Translations under genes and position numbers: made by a program
Source of the DNA: Dryococelus australis
Lineage: Eukaryota; Arthropoda; Insecta; Phasmatodea; Phasmatidae
Direction of reading: 5' to 3'
DNA: 64,000 bases
Assembly: GCA_029891345.1 (NCBI GenBank)
Contig: CM056999.1
Span: 27,005,418-27,069,417 of the forward strand
The notes under the pieces: model-generated
What the model saw: the letters and a program-made list of their open reading frames with translations, nothing else
Told to the model about the DNA's origin: nothing
Database searches by the model: none
In this document: positions 1 to 11,745 of the stretch, one piece after another
Layout: every line of letters starts with the position of its first letter
Position numbering within the stretch: position 1 is the first letter of the stretch

Positions 1-3000
1 TAAGAGTGGCCCTAATATCTTCACTCGCCCTAAGTCGATTTCATTCCAGCATAGTAAAAATCTGTGCTCATAAATCTAATTTGACTAAATATGTTAACAT
101 ATAAAATTGTAATAAAATTGAAAAAGAAATAGTTAAAAAAAAAATTAAATTAATAATTATTGTACAGTTGAAAATTTTGTAAATTTTGCTAAAGGAAGGA
201 AAAATAAAATCGCCATAGAAAAATGTTAAATAGTTTATAATAGCTTATTCATAGCAAAGCTGATTACAAGATATCTGAACTTTAATAAAATAAATTAATA
301 TAGTTCATAGTGCTATGCTTTAAAAACAGAATGCAATTATGGTCATGTGAGCACGGATTTTTTGAAGATATACTGTTCGTTTTTCTCTGCCGCGAGCGAA
401 GAATTTGCGGAACCCGTAAATTGACAAAAGTCAGGGCATAGATTATGCGGAGCTTACAATTCCCGGAGGGCACTGGATGCCCGAGAGTTGAGTGTTGTAC
501 TTCCGCTCAGGTTGCAGTTTCGCTGGCGCAATGCAGCCCAGCCTATTGATATACGTGTGTGTTAGGACTACTGACCAGGCGCGCAAGTTCATCAGCTGGA
601 GTCTGGCAAATTATTGGTCTGTACCGCAGGGCGCGGGAAGGCGCGTAAGTAAGATGTCGGGAGAGTCTTTGACCTAACACTAACTCGAAAGATCGCCTTT
701 GGTACTGGGTTGAGGATAGAATGCAGCTTAAGCCTAGGATGACTTTGATCTGATCAAGTGCATGAAATGTCAGGATCGAAGTGCAGTGAATAGTTAGATA
801 TGTGGTCGGTTCAGCCATTGGAGAAGTTGCCCGTTCTTGAGGCACAGGAAGGATAGGCATGGTTAGTGAGGGACGAGAGAACAGTAAGGTAGTAACTGGT
901 TAAGTAAGGTTTCATGTAGAATCCCTTAGACGTAGACGACCAGCTGCAGTTAATATGTAAATATTATTATATACAGGCTGCACTGGCAACGACACTTAGG
1001 CTTAGTGATACTCAGACTTAGTGATACTCTGATGTAATTGGTACTCATCTGTTTAAATATCTAGTGTAGTGAGTTAATAAGTAATGATGCTTTATATCTG
1101 ATAGTGACTCATGTGATAAATCTAGCAAATTAAGCCATTATACAGTAATTTACTTTGGAGATGAGCATCATACCATTACTTTATGGTTCAAAGATCCCCG
1201 CCTTTCTGAAGTATGAGTTAATGAATTGAAAGTATAGACTTGTTTATTATGACTGAGCAACTCCCACGAAAACCTCTCGGAAGAAAGCCAAGGAAAAAAT
1301 AAACATGTAAGAGAGTTCCCTGGAGGCATAAGGCCTCCGGTCTACAGTTATGTTTGTCTATCATTTGAGCTGAAAAAGGTATTTTACGACGTGAGTTGCA
1401 GATATGGAAATGATTAAGGGTAGCAGTCTGCATCGTGACAATAAACAAACACGGTAAATGATATATTTTTATAAAATGTTCCTTTTAAAATAAAATTGAT
1501 TGTACTGCAAAGGGAAAAAAATAATTTGAACAAATATAATGTTAAAAAAAAAAATATTAAATGAAAATTTAATAACCTTGTAGGAAGGCTTAAAATTTAT
1601 AATGGAAATGCAAAAAATAAATCAAATTAAATATTAACTAATATTGTTTATAAAGTTGTCAAACAATGAATTAAAAAATTATATTTAAACTGAAAAAATT
1701 AATGGTTCTATAGAAAGACTTAAGATGTATCATAGCATTTAAAGCAATTTATTTAATGACTTAAGTTTATAATTTTTGAGAAAATTTCTCTTTAGAAATT
1801 GAATTAAACGATAGTATTTAAAATGAACGTTATGATGAAACTAAAAATTTCGACGATCATGAGAACAAATTTAAATGATTAGGTCTATATAAAAATGAAA
1901 ATTTTCATAAATTTAAAAGTTATGTGTTTAAAACAGAAATGAAAATTATTTTGAAAACAAAAAAAAATTGAAGGAAATAAATTAATTCAACATGATACAG
2001 ACAGAACAGAAAACTTTAAATATACGTATGCATGCTTATGTAGGGAAAAGGTGATTTAAATTATTTTAGTTCATTTAATGTAGATAAGTTAACTTATCTT
2101 GGAATATGAAGTCAATTATTTATGATATAATTCAAAATAAATATATACATAAACTTATATATGTATTTTGTTGGAGAATCATTATTTTATAAAACGTTAT
2201 CAAAATATAAAATTTACTGTGTAAAATACTTTAACGCAGATGTTATAAAATGATTTTCCTTAAATAATTATCGAAATATATGAATAGCATATAAAATATA
2301 TATGAAAAGACATTCCTATTCCTATTAACCTTAATTATGTGGTAAATTTAGAATTTTTTTTCAGTCGAATAGAATACAAAATTAAATTAAGATACAAAAA
2401 TAAATAGTAATTTTTTTTCCATTTTACATTACGTGCAGTATTATGGTATATTATTTTATATTTTACTGTATAGTTACTAAGATTAATACAGATATTGATG
2501 ACTCTACTATTGCATTACAGATATTTAGAAGCGGACATTATATAGATTTTTCAAAACCATTTCCTATAAAAATGGTGTTCAAATAATTTTAAAACTAAAT
2601 AATGAAATTAAAATTACAAAAAGATTTCCAATAAATATATGTACGTTTAATATTTTTATAAATATAGAAAACTTATATTATTAAATACATATGCTTTATT
2701 TTATTAGATGTAAAAGAATTTTTCCTTTTAAAAGTGTAAGAAAGAAACTACAAATATTAATATAAAAATTGTAAATTGAACTAATGGAAAATTATATAAC
2801 AAATAATAGTTATACAAGTAGTTCTTAAGAATCATGAAAAAAATTACTGTCCCCTCATGAAACGAAAAACATCCCCTTGAAACAAAATTATTAGTTTTGC
2901 AATTAATGATATGGCAAACTGATTTATTGAAAATGATTCCTAAAATTTAAAAAATGACATTAAAATAACTGTAAATCTCTTTCAGCCATCTTTCATGTTT

Positions 3001-4180
3001 TCTTTATATGGTTTTGCTATTTCATTTGAAGATGAATCTGGTGAAAATATTATAAAACTTTTGAATAAATTTTAAAATATTATTATCTTAAAAATGTACA
3101 AACAGGTAACCTAATGAAATATAATCATTTTATATTACATTTAATTAAATAATGTAAAAATAAAAAATTAATCATATTAATTAACTATGAAAGTGTTATT
3201 TGCATTTGTTGATTAAGAAAATGATTTATTCTTAAAAATCCCAGATAATAAAAGTTTATCCACAATCACTGAATATAAGGTTCATTTAGTAAAATAGAAA
3301 CACTATTTGAAAAATTATATACAGCAAATTTGTCAACAGACTTGTTAAAAAAGCTATAAGGATTTAAACTATAATGTTCCTACGTATATTTGATAAGATA
3401 TATATAATGAAATAATTAAAAGAAATTTCTATCTATGTGAAATCATGGAAACTAATTACTCAGATATATATTTAGTTGAAAATGTTTAATACATAAAGAT
3501 GAGCAAACTTATGTTAAATGACTTGGATTTTGATAATTCATATATTAGTTATAGTAATAGAAATTGTGTACCATCAAAATAATTTCAATTTTTTAAATTG
3601 TTACAGAACACAATTCGAACTCCATAGTGGTCAGAAATGTAGTAGTCCGCCCCAAAAATCAGAAAAATCTTGTGAATTAATTGTCTCTTTTTATATCACA
3701 CAAAAACAATATTATAAAGTGCATTCATTTAATACAGTACCTGGGGTAACACTTTTCTGTGCTGTGAGGAAATGATTTTACTCTAATACTTCACAACTTG
3801 TTAAACTGCACAATCATTCAAAAACAAGTCGTAGAATTTAGTTAACATCAAACGAAAAACTATAAATTTTAGAAATGCTAGGAAATATTAATCTTAAATT
3901 TGGAACTTACATAAATGCACTATGAGCAATTGTCAAAGCCACAGAAGCTTTCGGAAAGAAAAGGGATTGTTCATTTGATAAGTCTCTCTCTCTTTCTCTC
4001 TCTCTCTCTATTTTGAAAAATAGTGCAAATTGAAAAAAATTTTAACATTATATCTAAGCTACCATTTAATCAATTTTACCCAAATTTGGTACATTAGCAT
4101 TACATAAAGTAATCTTTGAATTTATAATGTGATAATATTACTTCTTGGCTTTTTAAAAGATATAATAACATGAAAAATAA
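1..4180. other. AT-rich non-coding stretch, no gene recognised
   Basis: No credible gene was found on either strand. The stretch from about 1.5 to 3.6 kb is extremely AT-rich. A less AT-rich block at about 480-960 has short ORFs without any family signature. A short repeated word (cttagtgatactc-like) occurs near 1000-1035. Small islands such as 2480-2575 and 2990-3070 read through without stops for 20-30 codons, but match nothing I know. This could be ordinary insect intergenic DNA or very old decayed AT-rich element sequence. Confidence 0.6.
3982..4009. repeat. (CT)n microsatellite
   Basis: A nearly pure CT dinucleotide run with one extra T pair in the middle. Similar simple runs in the window are TA runs at 11745-11766 and 15488-15522, a GA run near 35573-35600 and a G run at 5263-5276. 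Confidence 0.9.
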
Positions 4181-4184
4181 AAAA

Positions 4185-4570
4185 TTTCTGTTATATTTCG
4201 GTAACTACACAACCGATTCCTGCCATACTTGGCATACATGTAATAGTTTTGCAGACCATGTGCATATATTATACATTTTATAAGGTTAGGATACATATTT
4301 TCAAAATGGCGGCATTAAAGATATTTTAGGTTCATTTGCAAAATTTGCAATAATGTTTAACTAATTTAGACCAAATATTGTTATGCTGAAAGTATATTTT
4401 ACAAGAATTAAATGTCTCAAAACGTAGCCTCTTTGGCCCTGGGGTTAGACAATTATTTTCGAACTGATTGTAACATAGAAATTATATACTACTATGTTAT
4501 TTCTATGAAACCATATAACCAATTCCAATATAACTTAGTATGCTGGCAGTATCTATGCAAAACTCAGGTA
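4185..4570. repeat. dispersed repeat, copy 1
   Basis: This segment shares words with 6040-6350: 'attttcaaaatg' followed by 'ggc', then 'atattttag' at matching spacing, and a 'taccaattttggcaacc / tgccatacttggcatac' type phrase. The phrase resembles a family of interspersed repeats common in insects, in which a 'gg/caact...ccgattt...cttgg/catac' core recurs. The family was not identified. Confidence 0.45.
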
Positions 4571-4574
4571 AGCT

Positions 4575-6040
4575 AATATACAGTGGTCCCATTTATCTTG
4601 AACACTCACAATAACTCCGTGCCAGGGTTGCAAATGAAAAAGTGTTTTCGCACAAAGGTTCTATAGCTGGCAGGGGAAATAATATTGCTGTGGAGTCAGC
4701 CTTATAGCATCATTTATTTGTGAGATACAATAACTAACATCAGGTTTTTAAATGACACCATGTATTTATTCGTCAAAACTTCAATGAAGCTCGTCAAGAC
4801 CTATACAAAAACCTAACAGAATATGCGAGTCTAACAAACAGAACGTGATAAACTGTTACAGACATTGGGACATACAGGTTCATGAAGACCCATTATATGA
4901 TGCCTTCTGGCACGATTGCGCTGTATGATACAGTAAAGTATGATGTTGACGCTCTGCATTTGATGTAGATGTGTAGTAAACAGTGCAGAACCTAGAGTTT
5001 CGTACCCCATTCCACAGAGGTTGCGCGTAGAGGAAACAAAGGAACACACATGACGTGACGAGACTACTTATCAGTTATCCGTGTGCAGTCTAATACAATA
5101 CACTGCAAGGTGAGAGGTGTCGTAACGGAAATGCACTCCAACAAACGAGACAGAAGAAATGCTACTAATTGTGCCGCCTTCTGGCACACACTTTTGTGTT
5201 CTGTCCTTATGATGGTTCGTGTTCCCTTTCTGGGGATTTTTTCTCTCGGCAAAACCGTTTTTGGGGGGGGGGGGGGTTTCGACATCTATTTAATTTATTT
5301 GTTTTGTATGGTAAATATTGTGTCACTTTTAAGTGCTTTCGAGTCACTGTTCCGGTGACCTAGTTCTTTCCCAGTACCTGTTTATGTAACTTATGTAATT
5401 TAATGATAATACTGTTAAATGTGTTATTCATTTTGGATTCTGGTAATTTTCTAATTAAAAACATATTAAATTAGTGCTTCCACAAACCTTTGTAGTTGCT
5501 AAAAAAAAAGACTAAACTGTTTGTCAGTTATGATGTTCAAGTAAAGATACTGTCTAATAATTTTAATACTTTCATAATTAATTCGTGTTTTACAAGATAT
5601 AGTGTCAGTTCACTGCATTTTAAATACTTACGTTTTATGGACGAGTAAATTTAAATTAAAGTGTTTTCCTTAATTATTTCGTTACAAAAATATTTGTCAA
5701 TTTGTGTAACTATCATTTTGTTACTCGTTATTAATTTAATGACAGACAGCTGGTGTTTTAAGCTTATTTATTATGTGTTCTATGTACAACATAATCTTTG
5801 TTGACTAATGTATTGTTTATACTAATTTATGTGAGACAACTTGTAATTCTCATAATTATTTATTTTAATGAAATCGTGAAATGGCGCATATCTATTGATC
5901 GTTGGGTTGGCGATTCTCGGAATCGACTGTTGGTCGCATCGATTTCCCCATGCGTCTTTTCCGCCTTCTCCAAGTGCTCAATTGGATGTTTTGGTATGCC
6001 AGGCATTTATTAAAAAAATATCGGACACATGGCCAATTAA
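4575..6040. other. sequence between two related repeats, no gene recognised
   Basis: It begins near a 'cagtggtcccatttatcttg' stretch at about 4581 that looks like a Tc1/pogo-type inverted terminus, but no matching far end was found. Moderate GC at 4.8-5.3 kb gives overlapping short ORFs on both strands, none with a known domain. A G13-14 homopolymer lies at 5263-5276. Confidence 0.4.
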
Positions 6041-6350
6041 GCTTAACACAATATATCGTCGAGACCATGTATTTAATTTCAACTTATCTATGTATGCTGG
6101 TAGTATATATTACAACACTAAAATGTATATAAACAAAGCAGGTTTTGTATGCCATATTGTAACATAACACCATATAAATAAATGTATTTTTATGTCATAT
6201 CTTGGCAATGAATTGAACTATCCCTACCAATTTTGGCAACCAATTTGCATTGCAGCATGTGGTGTAAACTGATTTCTTTAAGTAGCTTAGTCAGCGATTT
6301 TCAAAATGTTGGCTTTATTAATATTTTAGATCAATAAGCTCGGGGTAAGA
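6040..6350. repeat. dispersed repeat, copy 2
   Basis: Diverged relative of the repeat at 4185-4570, sharing 'attttcaaaatg', 'atattttag' and the 'ccaattttggcaacc' phrase in the same order. The two copies flank 4.57-6.04 kb in direct orientation. Confidence 0.4.
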
Positions 6351-6649
6351 TGTAACAAGGGGTTTTATGGCCATAACATCTAAAAACTTGTAAACACAAA
6401 ATTATAGGTATAGGGTACTATTTTCGGTGGACATTTGTCCATGTCAATAATGAACAATGTCTCCTTAAATAATATGTACAAATAATAATTAAGGAAATGT
6501 TAAAACCGGCACGAGTGGCATGTTCCCCCAGTAGTGCGGGTAAGATACCACTCAATGTGGGGGAAAATGCCACCATCCGTAAATAAGAATTAAATAAATG
6601 GCGAATGTATTACAAAAAGAATCTGTATTAAGTTGTAGAGCAAATATCA

Positions 6650-8270
6650 CATAAACAATGACAAAAAAAATGTTTGGGTTATAAAATCCAGTTCAATATC
6701 GTCATGGCACACCATACACTTATCGCAATGTCACTGGTCTGAACTGCAATGTTTGTGTAGCCATTTCCTACATGTAACACACTGAATCCAGTCACACTTA
6801 GGACCACTTTTAGCATAGAAGTACCCATTACATAGAGCACAAAAGTCATCACTACCATTCATGTCATCTAGTTAGTCGTCACTGTTACTATCCGGGCAAG
6901 ATGCATCTACACGAAGTCGATGGGCTCACTTTCCTCTTTCTGTTCATTCCTTTATTCTTGCTTTTCATCTTACTTTCCTTGTCATGTTTTGATTTCCACA
7001 TGTCCGTTAGTCTTTGTGGTGTGTTCAGGATTACTGCTGTCTGCTTCTTCAGAACAAATTGGCTTTGGCATCCCAAGAAAAGGGACAGGAGTTATTTCTT
7101 AGAAGTAACTCTTATTACCATCCCCCTAGCGAGTGGTTGACACATCATTAGCAGGATTAGATGTCTCATTTACAGGATCATTTGTACAAGATGTTCTTAT
7201 CTGTGCAGTAGGCCTATGTATCTGGCTATTGTCTGAAAGAGTGGGAGATGTTTCACTTGCAACAACATTAGCAACACTCTCTGTTGTATTTTCGTGGTTT
7301 CCAGAAGCATTGTCTGATACAGCGAATGCGTGAGCTGGAATTTTCTGTGGGTTGTAAGGCTAGATGCCACAAGCTGCAAATCCTGCACTCCAAGCTGTAT
7401 TCAATAATGTTCCAAACTGGAGTCATGTCAGTTTTCTTCCGGGGTTGCTGTGTATCCAAGTGTTCATATCTTGCTGCCAAGGGTTGCAAGTATTGGGTTG
7501 TGTGGCTAGGAAGGCAGGGTAGTATTACGTAATTGTCTGCAGCAAAGTCCAGTACATCAACGTCAGAGCAGTGGGGACTGTGGCCGTCTAAAATAAGCAA
7601 ACACTTTCCTGCTTCCTTACGAGGTACAAAATGAATTTGTAGCCAGTCTAAAAAGGCCTCAGCATTTACATAAACAGACGTTCCATTCCATAGTTGGCAT
7701 ACCATCTTCGAATTCGGACTTCTTTCGTTTTCCTTTAAAAATACTGTACGGGGGCAAGAAGTTACCTTCACCATTACAGCAAGCAATTACACTGATCGTT
7801 TCCCCTTTCTCCGCAGATGTAATATGTTGAACATCTTTGCTACCCTTGGTAGCTATCACTTTACCTGGATAATTGTTAATTTGAAGACCACAATCTCCAT
7901 GTTATAGATATTTCTAGGAGTGCTAAGAAGGTTGTTTTCCTGGCAAACACTCAAAAGTAATTCAAAGAACCTGTCAACCTCTTTATGGCACATTCCAAAC
8001 CCACATGCGACGGAGACGCCCTGTGCTTTCCTAATAGTAAGTTCAGGACGACGTTTCAAAAACATCTATAGCCACTTATAACCAGCTTATTTAGTATGAG
8101 TGTTGAACCTATGCTTCAAACCATTCTTCTCAGCGAAACGGAAAGCTATTTAAAGAACAATGTTTGGTGTTTGTGAAAAGCCAGCTTCTTCTAGACGTTG
8201 AACATATTTCACTAAGGCTGTTTCGTGTTCTTTTCCCAGGCAACCGAGAACGAGTAATCTTCTGATGTAG
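6650..8270 (-). pseudogene. pogo/Tigger-type DDE transposase remnant with terminal PHD-like finger
   Basis: A broken transposase of the Tc1-pogo (DDE_1) group. In order on the minus strand: a helix-turn-helix part with 'FLKRRPELTIRKAQGVS' (8065-8015); a core block with 'FFELLLSVCQENNL' and 'KGSKDVQHITSAEKGETI' (8000-7790); the DDE segment 'LLILDGHSPHCSDVDVLDFA' and 'LPSHTTQYLQPL' (7600-7480); and a C-terminal finger C-x2-C...W-x2-C-x2-C..W.H..C (6850-6720). This tail is usual for insect pogo-like transposases. At least two frameshifts and several stops separate the blocks, so it cannot be active. A 'ctcggggtaagatgtaac' stretch near 6340 may be its terminal repeat, but the partner end was not seen. 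Confidence 0.85.
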
Positions 8271-8344
8271 GTAGGTTTGTAAATGTCAAAAATATAAATA
8301 TAAAATAACTTATTACACTATAAACTCATGTGCAGATCGAGGTG

Positions 8345-8965
8345 AGTAGAAGACTATTGCAGACATTGGTGCAACTCAATAATTTAACTAAAATTCGTGC
8401 AAATTTCTCACTTTCAAGCATCAATTCCTCATATCTTATGAAAACATGATTCATCTCTTCAATCTCACCCCCAAAATCAAGATAGTTTGACCCAAATCTT
8501 CATTATCAATCAAGCACACTTATTTTAAAAACATAGTTTGTTCGCTCTTTGATCAGTGGTTTATTATCATGGTGAATGAGGCTAAATCTAGGTCAAAAAG
8601 GCAAATATTTACTTTAAATTAAAAAAAAAAATATCACAAGAAAAGTATGAAAATTCTTTGAATTTCATAAAAAAATATTAACATTTAGCTCGAAAATTAG
8701 TCTTTAAAGAACCGCACACAGAGAGTGAACACAAGTTGAAAACTAATTTTGATTTTGATTTGCATTTTGAAAAATTTGATGGGGAATTAGAAATTGGTTT
8801 GAATTTAGTGTGAAATTGGTTGAATTTTAGTTAAATTTTTCAGTTGCACCAATATCTACGAAAGATGTGATGTGGGGATTAGAAAATTGTTTGAATTTAG
8901 CATGAAATTGGTTGATTTTTAGTAAAATTATTGAGTTGCGCTAAGATCTGCTATAGTCTTCTACT
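8345..8965. mobile_element. 621-bp MITE with long inverted ends
   Basis: The two ends are inverted copies over about 80 bases. Each starts AGTAGAAGACTAT, followed by GCAG, a TTGGTGCAACTCA-like block and AAT(T)TAACTAAAA. The right end also carries a degenerate direct duplication of about 95 bp (8782-8880 against 8875-8960). No coding capacity was seen. No clear target duplication is visible at the flanks, so the superfamily is undetermined. Confidence 0.7.
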
Positions 8966-9330
8966 GATTTACAAATATGTGCACACATTTGTGTACATAT
9001 TTGAAAAACACCAAAGGTTTACGAGCAAGATAATGCTGCACCAGAGACCTCCCAGGTTAGTGAGCAAATTAATGGCGATGCCAGTGACCTGTCAATTTTT
9101 CCGGCCTTGATATTAGCACCTGCAAAACTCCAATTGGAGAAACCCCATAACCTCATCCACCAGCCGGCATTTTTTTAAATTTTTAGTGGAGAAGTGATGG
9201 ATTTTTTATTTTATTTTTTTCTAGTTCTTTCTCATATGCTGCAGGCAACTTGCACCATATGAGGAATACACACATTATTTTTTTGCATTAATACTCATTT
9301 ATAGAATGTATGGGCAAGAGCAATGAAATG
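8966..9330. other. AT-rich spacer, nothing recognised
   Basis: No ORF, RNA gene or repeat unit could be supported in this spacer between the MITE and the SINE. Confidence 0.5.
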
Positions 9331-9363
9331 GTTTTTGGCCCAAATTTTGAATGGTTTGATGGT

Positions 9364-9480
9364 AATTTAATAGTGTGGGCGCCTTTTCACACTATTGAAT
9401 TATCCTCTCAACCGGGGATCGAACCCAGAATCTCGAGTTACAAAGCAAGCACCCAACCACTGAGCCAAAGTGACTGGGCG
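9364..9480 (-). mobile_element. tRNA-derived SINE head with hairpin tail
   Basis: On the minus strand an A box (TGGCTCAGTGG, 9467-9457) is followed 31 bases later by a B box (GGTTCGATCC, 9425-9416), the internal RNA polymerase III promoter of tRNAs and tRNA-derived SINEs. Downstream lies a hairpin with 14-base arms and one mismatch (9364-9377 with 9388-9401). A convincing cloverleaf with anticodon stem could not be drawn, so a SINE or tRNA pseudogene is preferred to a functional tRNA. Confidence 0.6.
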
Positions 9481-9559
9481 AGCGAGGCGCTGATAAAAAT
9501 GCTGCATGTGGTGAGCTTCAATGTTAATAATGGGAGTGTTCGTTGCTTTGCAAGGAAAT

Positions 9560-9900
9560 AATTTTATTTACTCTTGCAGCAGTGATTCGTAGTATGTTCT
9601 CTGCGAGGAGATAGTTTTCCGCATCTGCACTCTTCGAGAACAACACAGCCAAGATATCAGCACAGCATGATAACATATTTCCTGTTGCAGACAGAGCTCA
9701 CCGACAAGGAAAACTTCCGCCCCTGAGGCCAGAATACACCGCAGTTCAGTTGAAAATGAGAGTGTATATATGCCTTTTTTCTCACTACGAGAGTGCACTG
9801 AAGTTTAGTTGTGGACGTGAGTGTAGATAACCTTTTTTATGTCACTACGAGAACTCGCTGCAGTTCAGTAAATGAAGAAGATAAGCTAATTTGTAAAAGT
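9560..9900. repeat. degenerate tandem repeats at the edge of the AT-rich viral region
   Basis: Units of roughly 70 bases recur with the phrases 'ctacgaga', 'ctg.agtt.agt' and 'gagtgta.ata..ccttttt'. At least two full and one partial copy are visible between about 9715 and 9880. The array lies just outside the first viral gene (ATPase), in a position comparable to the array at 26.65-27.29 kb on the other side. Confidence 0.5.
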
Positions 9901-10116
9901 TATTGGTAGTCGCAGCTACGCAACTACAAAAATATATAATTCACAACAGAGAGTTAAAATATAAATTTTGTATTTGATTTATGTACTTCGCATTATTCAT
10001 TTTTCTACTCAAATCTAATGTTAAAAAACCATATTTTTTGTCCCAGGACTTTGCGCATATCTCTTTAAATTTCTGAAAACTCATGTCTCTTCCAAAAAAA
10101 TCTCAACATATATGCC

Positions 10117-10690
10117 TCAAGTTTGTTTCATATTGTCGAAATATACACAGAAAATTGTGTTATCTCGTACTAATTGCTTGGGGACTCTGGAATATGTCTG
10201 CACAAGATAAAAAACATCAGTATTTTTATGCTGACCTCTAGTAAAATATTCGCGGACTACATCGTGCTCATCCAAAGATACATTATCAAGAATTACGAGA
10301 GAATTATTTTTACATTGATCTAGTGAAACCATTTCACCATTGATACTTAAAAATTAAGCCATTTTCCCATTAAATTTTTTGGATATGACTTCAAAATCGT
10401 TTTGTAATTGAATATAGTTAGGTTGATTCAAACTTTTAGAGCAAATGTAGAGTTTATTAAAATTTAGCCATGCTGTCTTATAAATAAAATTAATGATTAA
10501 ATTCGCCTTCCCACAGCTGCTGGGCCCTTCAATCAACCCTCTAATATTATCGGGCAATAACTCACGATTTTTTTTTAATTTTTGGAAGTTTCCTCAGAAA
10601 TTAAAACACCAACACCCCAGTCAACTTTTTTCATTAAGTTACAATAATTTTTGTAGTAAATGGTTAATAATAAAGTTTTCAAGTTAAACA
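10117..10690 (-). pseudogene. Polinton/adintovirus A32-like packaging ATPase (copy 1)
   Basis: FtsK/HerA-superfamily ATPase of the A32 type, which in Polinton-like viruses pumps DNA into the capsid. Walker A is GPSSCGKAN (about 10530-10505). The 'LYICSKSL.QPNY' block follows it at about 10445. Walker B is LVILDNV (about 10295). The conserved 'FTRGQHKNTDVFYLVQTYSR' block lies at 10240-10185 and 'PKQLVRDNTIFCVYFDN' follows. Two reading frames are needed, with a break at about 10345, and the C-terminal part beyond 10117 is not clear. It runs toward the array at 9.56-9.9 kb and is divergent from the penton-like gene. Very AT-rich, like the rest of this element. Confidence 0.85.
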
Positions 10691-10744
10691 ATAGTTCTAT
10701 TGTTTAGAAGAAACTTCACTATGATATAATTCATAAAGATAAAT

Positions 10745-11367
10745 CGTTAGCATTATTAGTTTTCATGCAAAAATTTTTACTCCAAATGTGGAGAATAATA
10801 CTATAACTGCAATTCAAAAAATGAGTCCTGTTGTTGATAAAAATACAGCTATCACAATCTCCAGAGGCCAATATGATGTTGAATCATTAAAATATGCTAT
10901 AAATTAAATTGAGCCATTTTCAACAAATAAAATTGAAATATCAACAGACAATGTGAAAAATAGAATAACAATTAAAACCAAGTTTGATATTAAGTTTGAC
11001 GATCCTTTGTTTGATATTCTTGGTTTTGAAAGAAAATTAACCATTGAAAAAGACAAAGTTTTTGTGGGCACTAAATTGCCTAAGTTTTCTTCTATATAAA
11101 CAATCAATATTCATTGTAATTTAGCATACGGCATGTTAAAAAAATATGATGAATTCTAACCACTTGGAGACTAATATAATTGCTAGTTTTCCACCAAGAA
11201 CTATGTTTGGTTTTAGAGACTATGTTGTTTATAAACCCCCATATCCAATTTTTTATAAAACTAGCAATGAGCGATTTAATAATGTTGTTTTAGAAATTAG
11301 AGACAAAATTGGATATTTAATTTATTTCCTTGGTTCTGACATCGAGATTGTTTTGAAAATTAAATAA
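10745..11367 (+). pseudogene. penton-like (minor capsid) protein of Polinton-type virus
   Basis: Two ORF blocks join at about 11145 by a frameshift. The first has 'ITISRGQYDVESLKYAI' (10850-10900), 'IKFDDPLFDILGFERKL' (10995-11040) and 'INIHCNLA' (11100-11125). The second has 'SFPPRTMFGFRDYVVYKP' (11186-11240) and 'IEIVLKIK' at the stop. This series (G-Y-E-ID, LLGF, INI-CN-, PPG/PRT, final IVLKIK) is the pattern of the single jelly-roll penton-like protein of insect Polintons and adintoviruses, which would form capsid vertices. One in-frame stop and one frameshift are visible. Convergent with 11399-11602, with a hairpin in the 31-base gap. Family assignment is from memory of motif order. Confidence 0.6.
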
Positions 11368-11376
11368 GTTTCTTAG

Positions 11377-11400
11377 AAAACATGAATGGCGCCATGTTTT
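11377..11400 (+). terminator. hairpin just after the penton-like stop codon
   Basis: Arms AAAACATG (11377-11384) and CATGTTTT (11393-11400) pair perfectly. The loop contains the self-complementary ATGGCGCCAT core (11386-11395). It starts 9 bases after the stop codon of the penton-like gene and reaches the stop of the convergent small ORF, so it is a candidate 3'-end signal for both. Confidence 0.45.
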
Positions 11401-11602
11401 AGGGCCTCCTTAATAACTCCAAAATATAAAACTTTTCTTTCAGAAATAGGTGTAATGAATAATTTTTGTATAGCACCGTGTGTATGTGATTCACTAACAC
11501 CGAATTCGCCATATGATTTTTAATATTTTTCTTACTCATCGCACCTCTCATTAATAAAATTAGAAGCAATTTGCACACCCGGCAAAATACCGCGTCTAAC
11601 AC
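11399..11602 (-). CDS. small hypothetical protein, viral region
   Basis: A 67-codon ORF, leucine-rich and basic, without a recognised domain. It lies between the DNA polymerase gene (same strand, upstream) and the penton-like gene (convergent), and a hairpin abuts each end. Its hydrophobic-basic character is reminiscent of short core or membrane proteins that sit next to capsid genes in Polinton-like viruses, but this is only an inference from position. It could be a chance ORF. Confidence 0.3.
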   Translation of the reverse strand: MLDAVFCRVCKLLLILLMRGAMSKKNIKNHMANSVLVNHIHTVLYKNYSLHLFLKEKFYILELLRRP

Positions 11603-11605
11603 ATA

Positions 11606-11628
11606 ACTAGTGCCATTTTGGTGTTAGT
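11606..11628. terminator. imperfect hairpin downstream of polymerase copy 1
   Basis: Ten positions pair around a TTT loop (11616-11618), three of them only as G-U pairs in plus-strand RNA. It lies 117 bases past the end of the polymerase reading frame. Weaker than the other hairpins of this region. Confidence 0.3.
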
Positions 11629-11745
11629 GTAGAATAAAAAATTAAATTATAAATTTTGATATCCATATGGCAGTGTGTCAATTTTATTTTCTAGTTTAAT
11701 TCTCTTATTATCACAAGGTCTTAAAAGCTATTTAATTAACTTCTA

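Noticed and set aside
543..860. 105-codon minus-strand ORF near the left edge
   Set aside because: No recognisable motif and overlapping ORFs on the other strand; probably chance in a less AT-rich block.
4581..4604. Tc1/pogo terminal repeat at 'cagtggtcccatttatcttg'
   Set aside because: No inverted partner found within the window, and the transposase at 6.65-8.27 kb is not flanked by it.
4831..5358. Overlapping ORFs on both strands around 5 kb as a host exon
   Set aside because: No domain, no splice pattern I could defend, and a G13-14 homopolymer interrupts the reading frame region.
9414..9480. Functional tRNA gene
   Set aside because: A and B boxes are present, but no convincing anticodon stem or acceptor pairing was found; SINE or pseudogene preferred.
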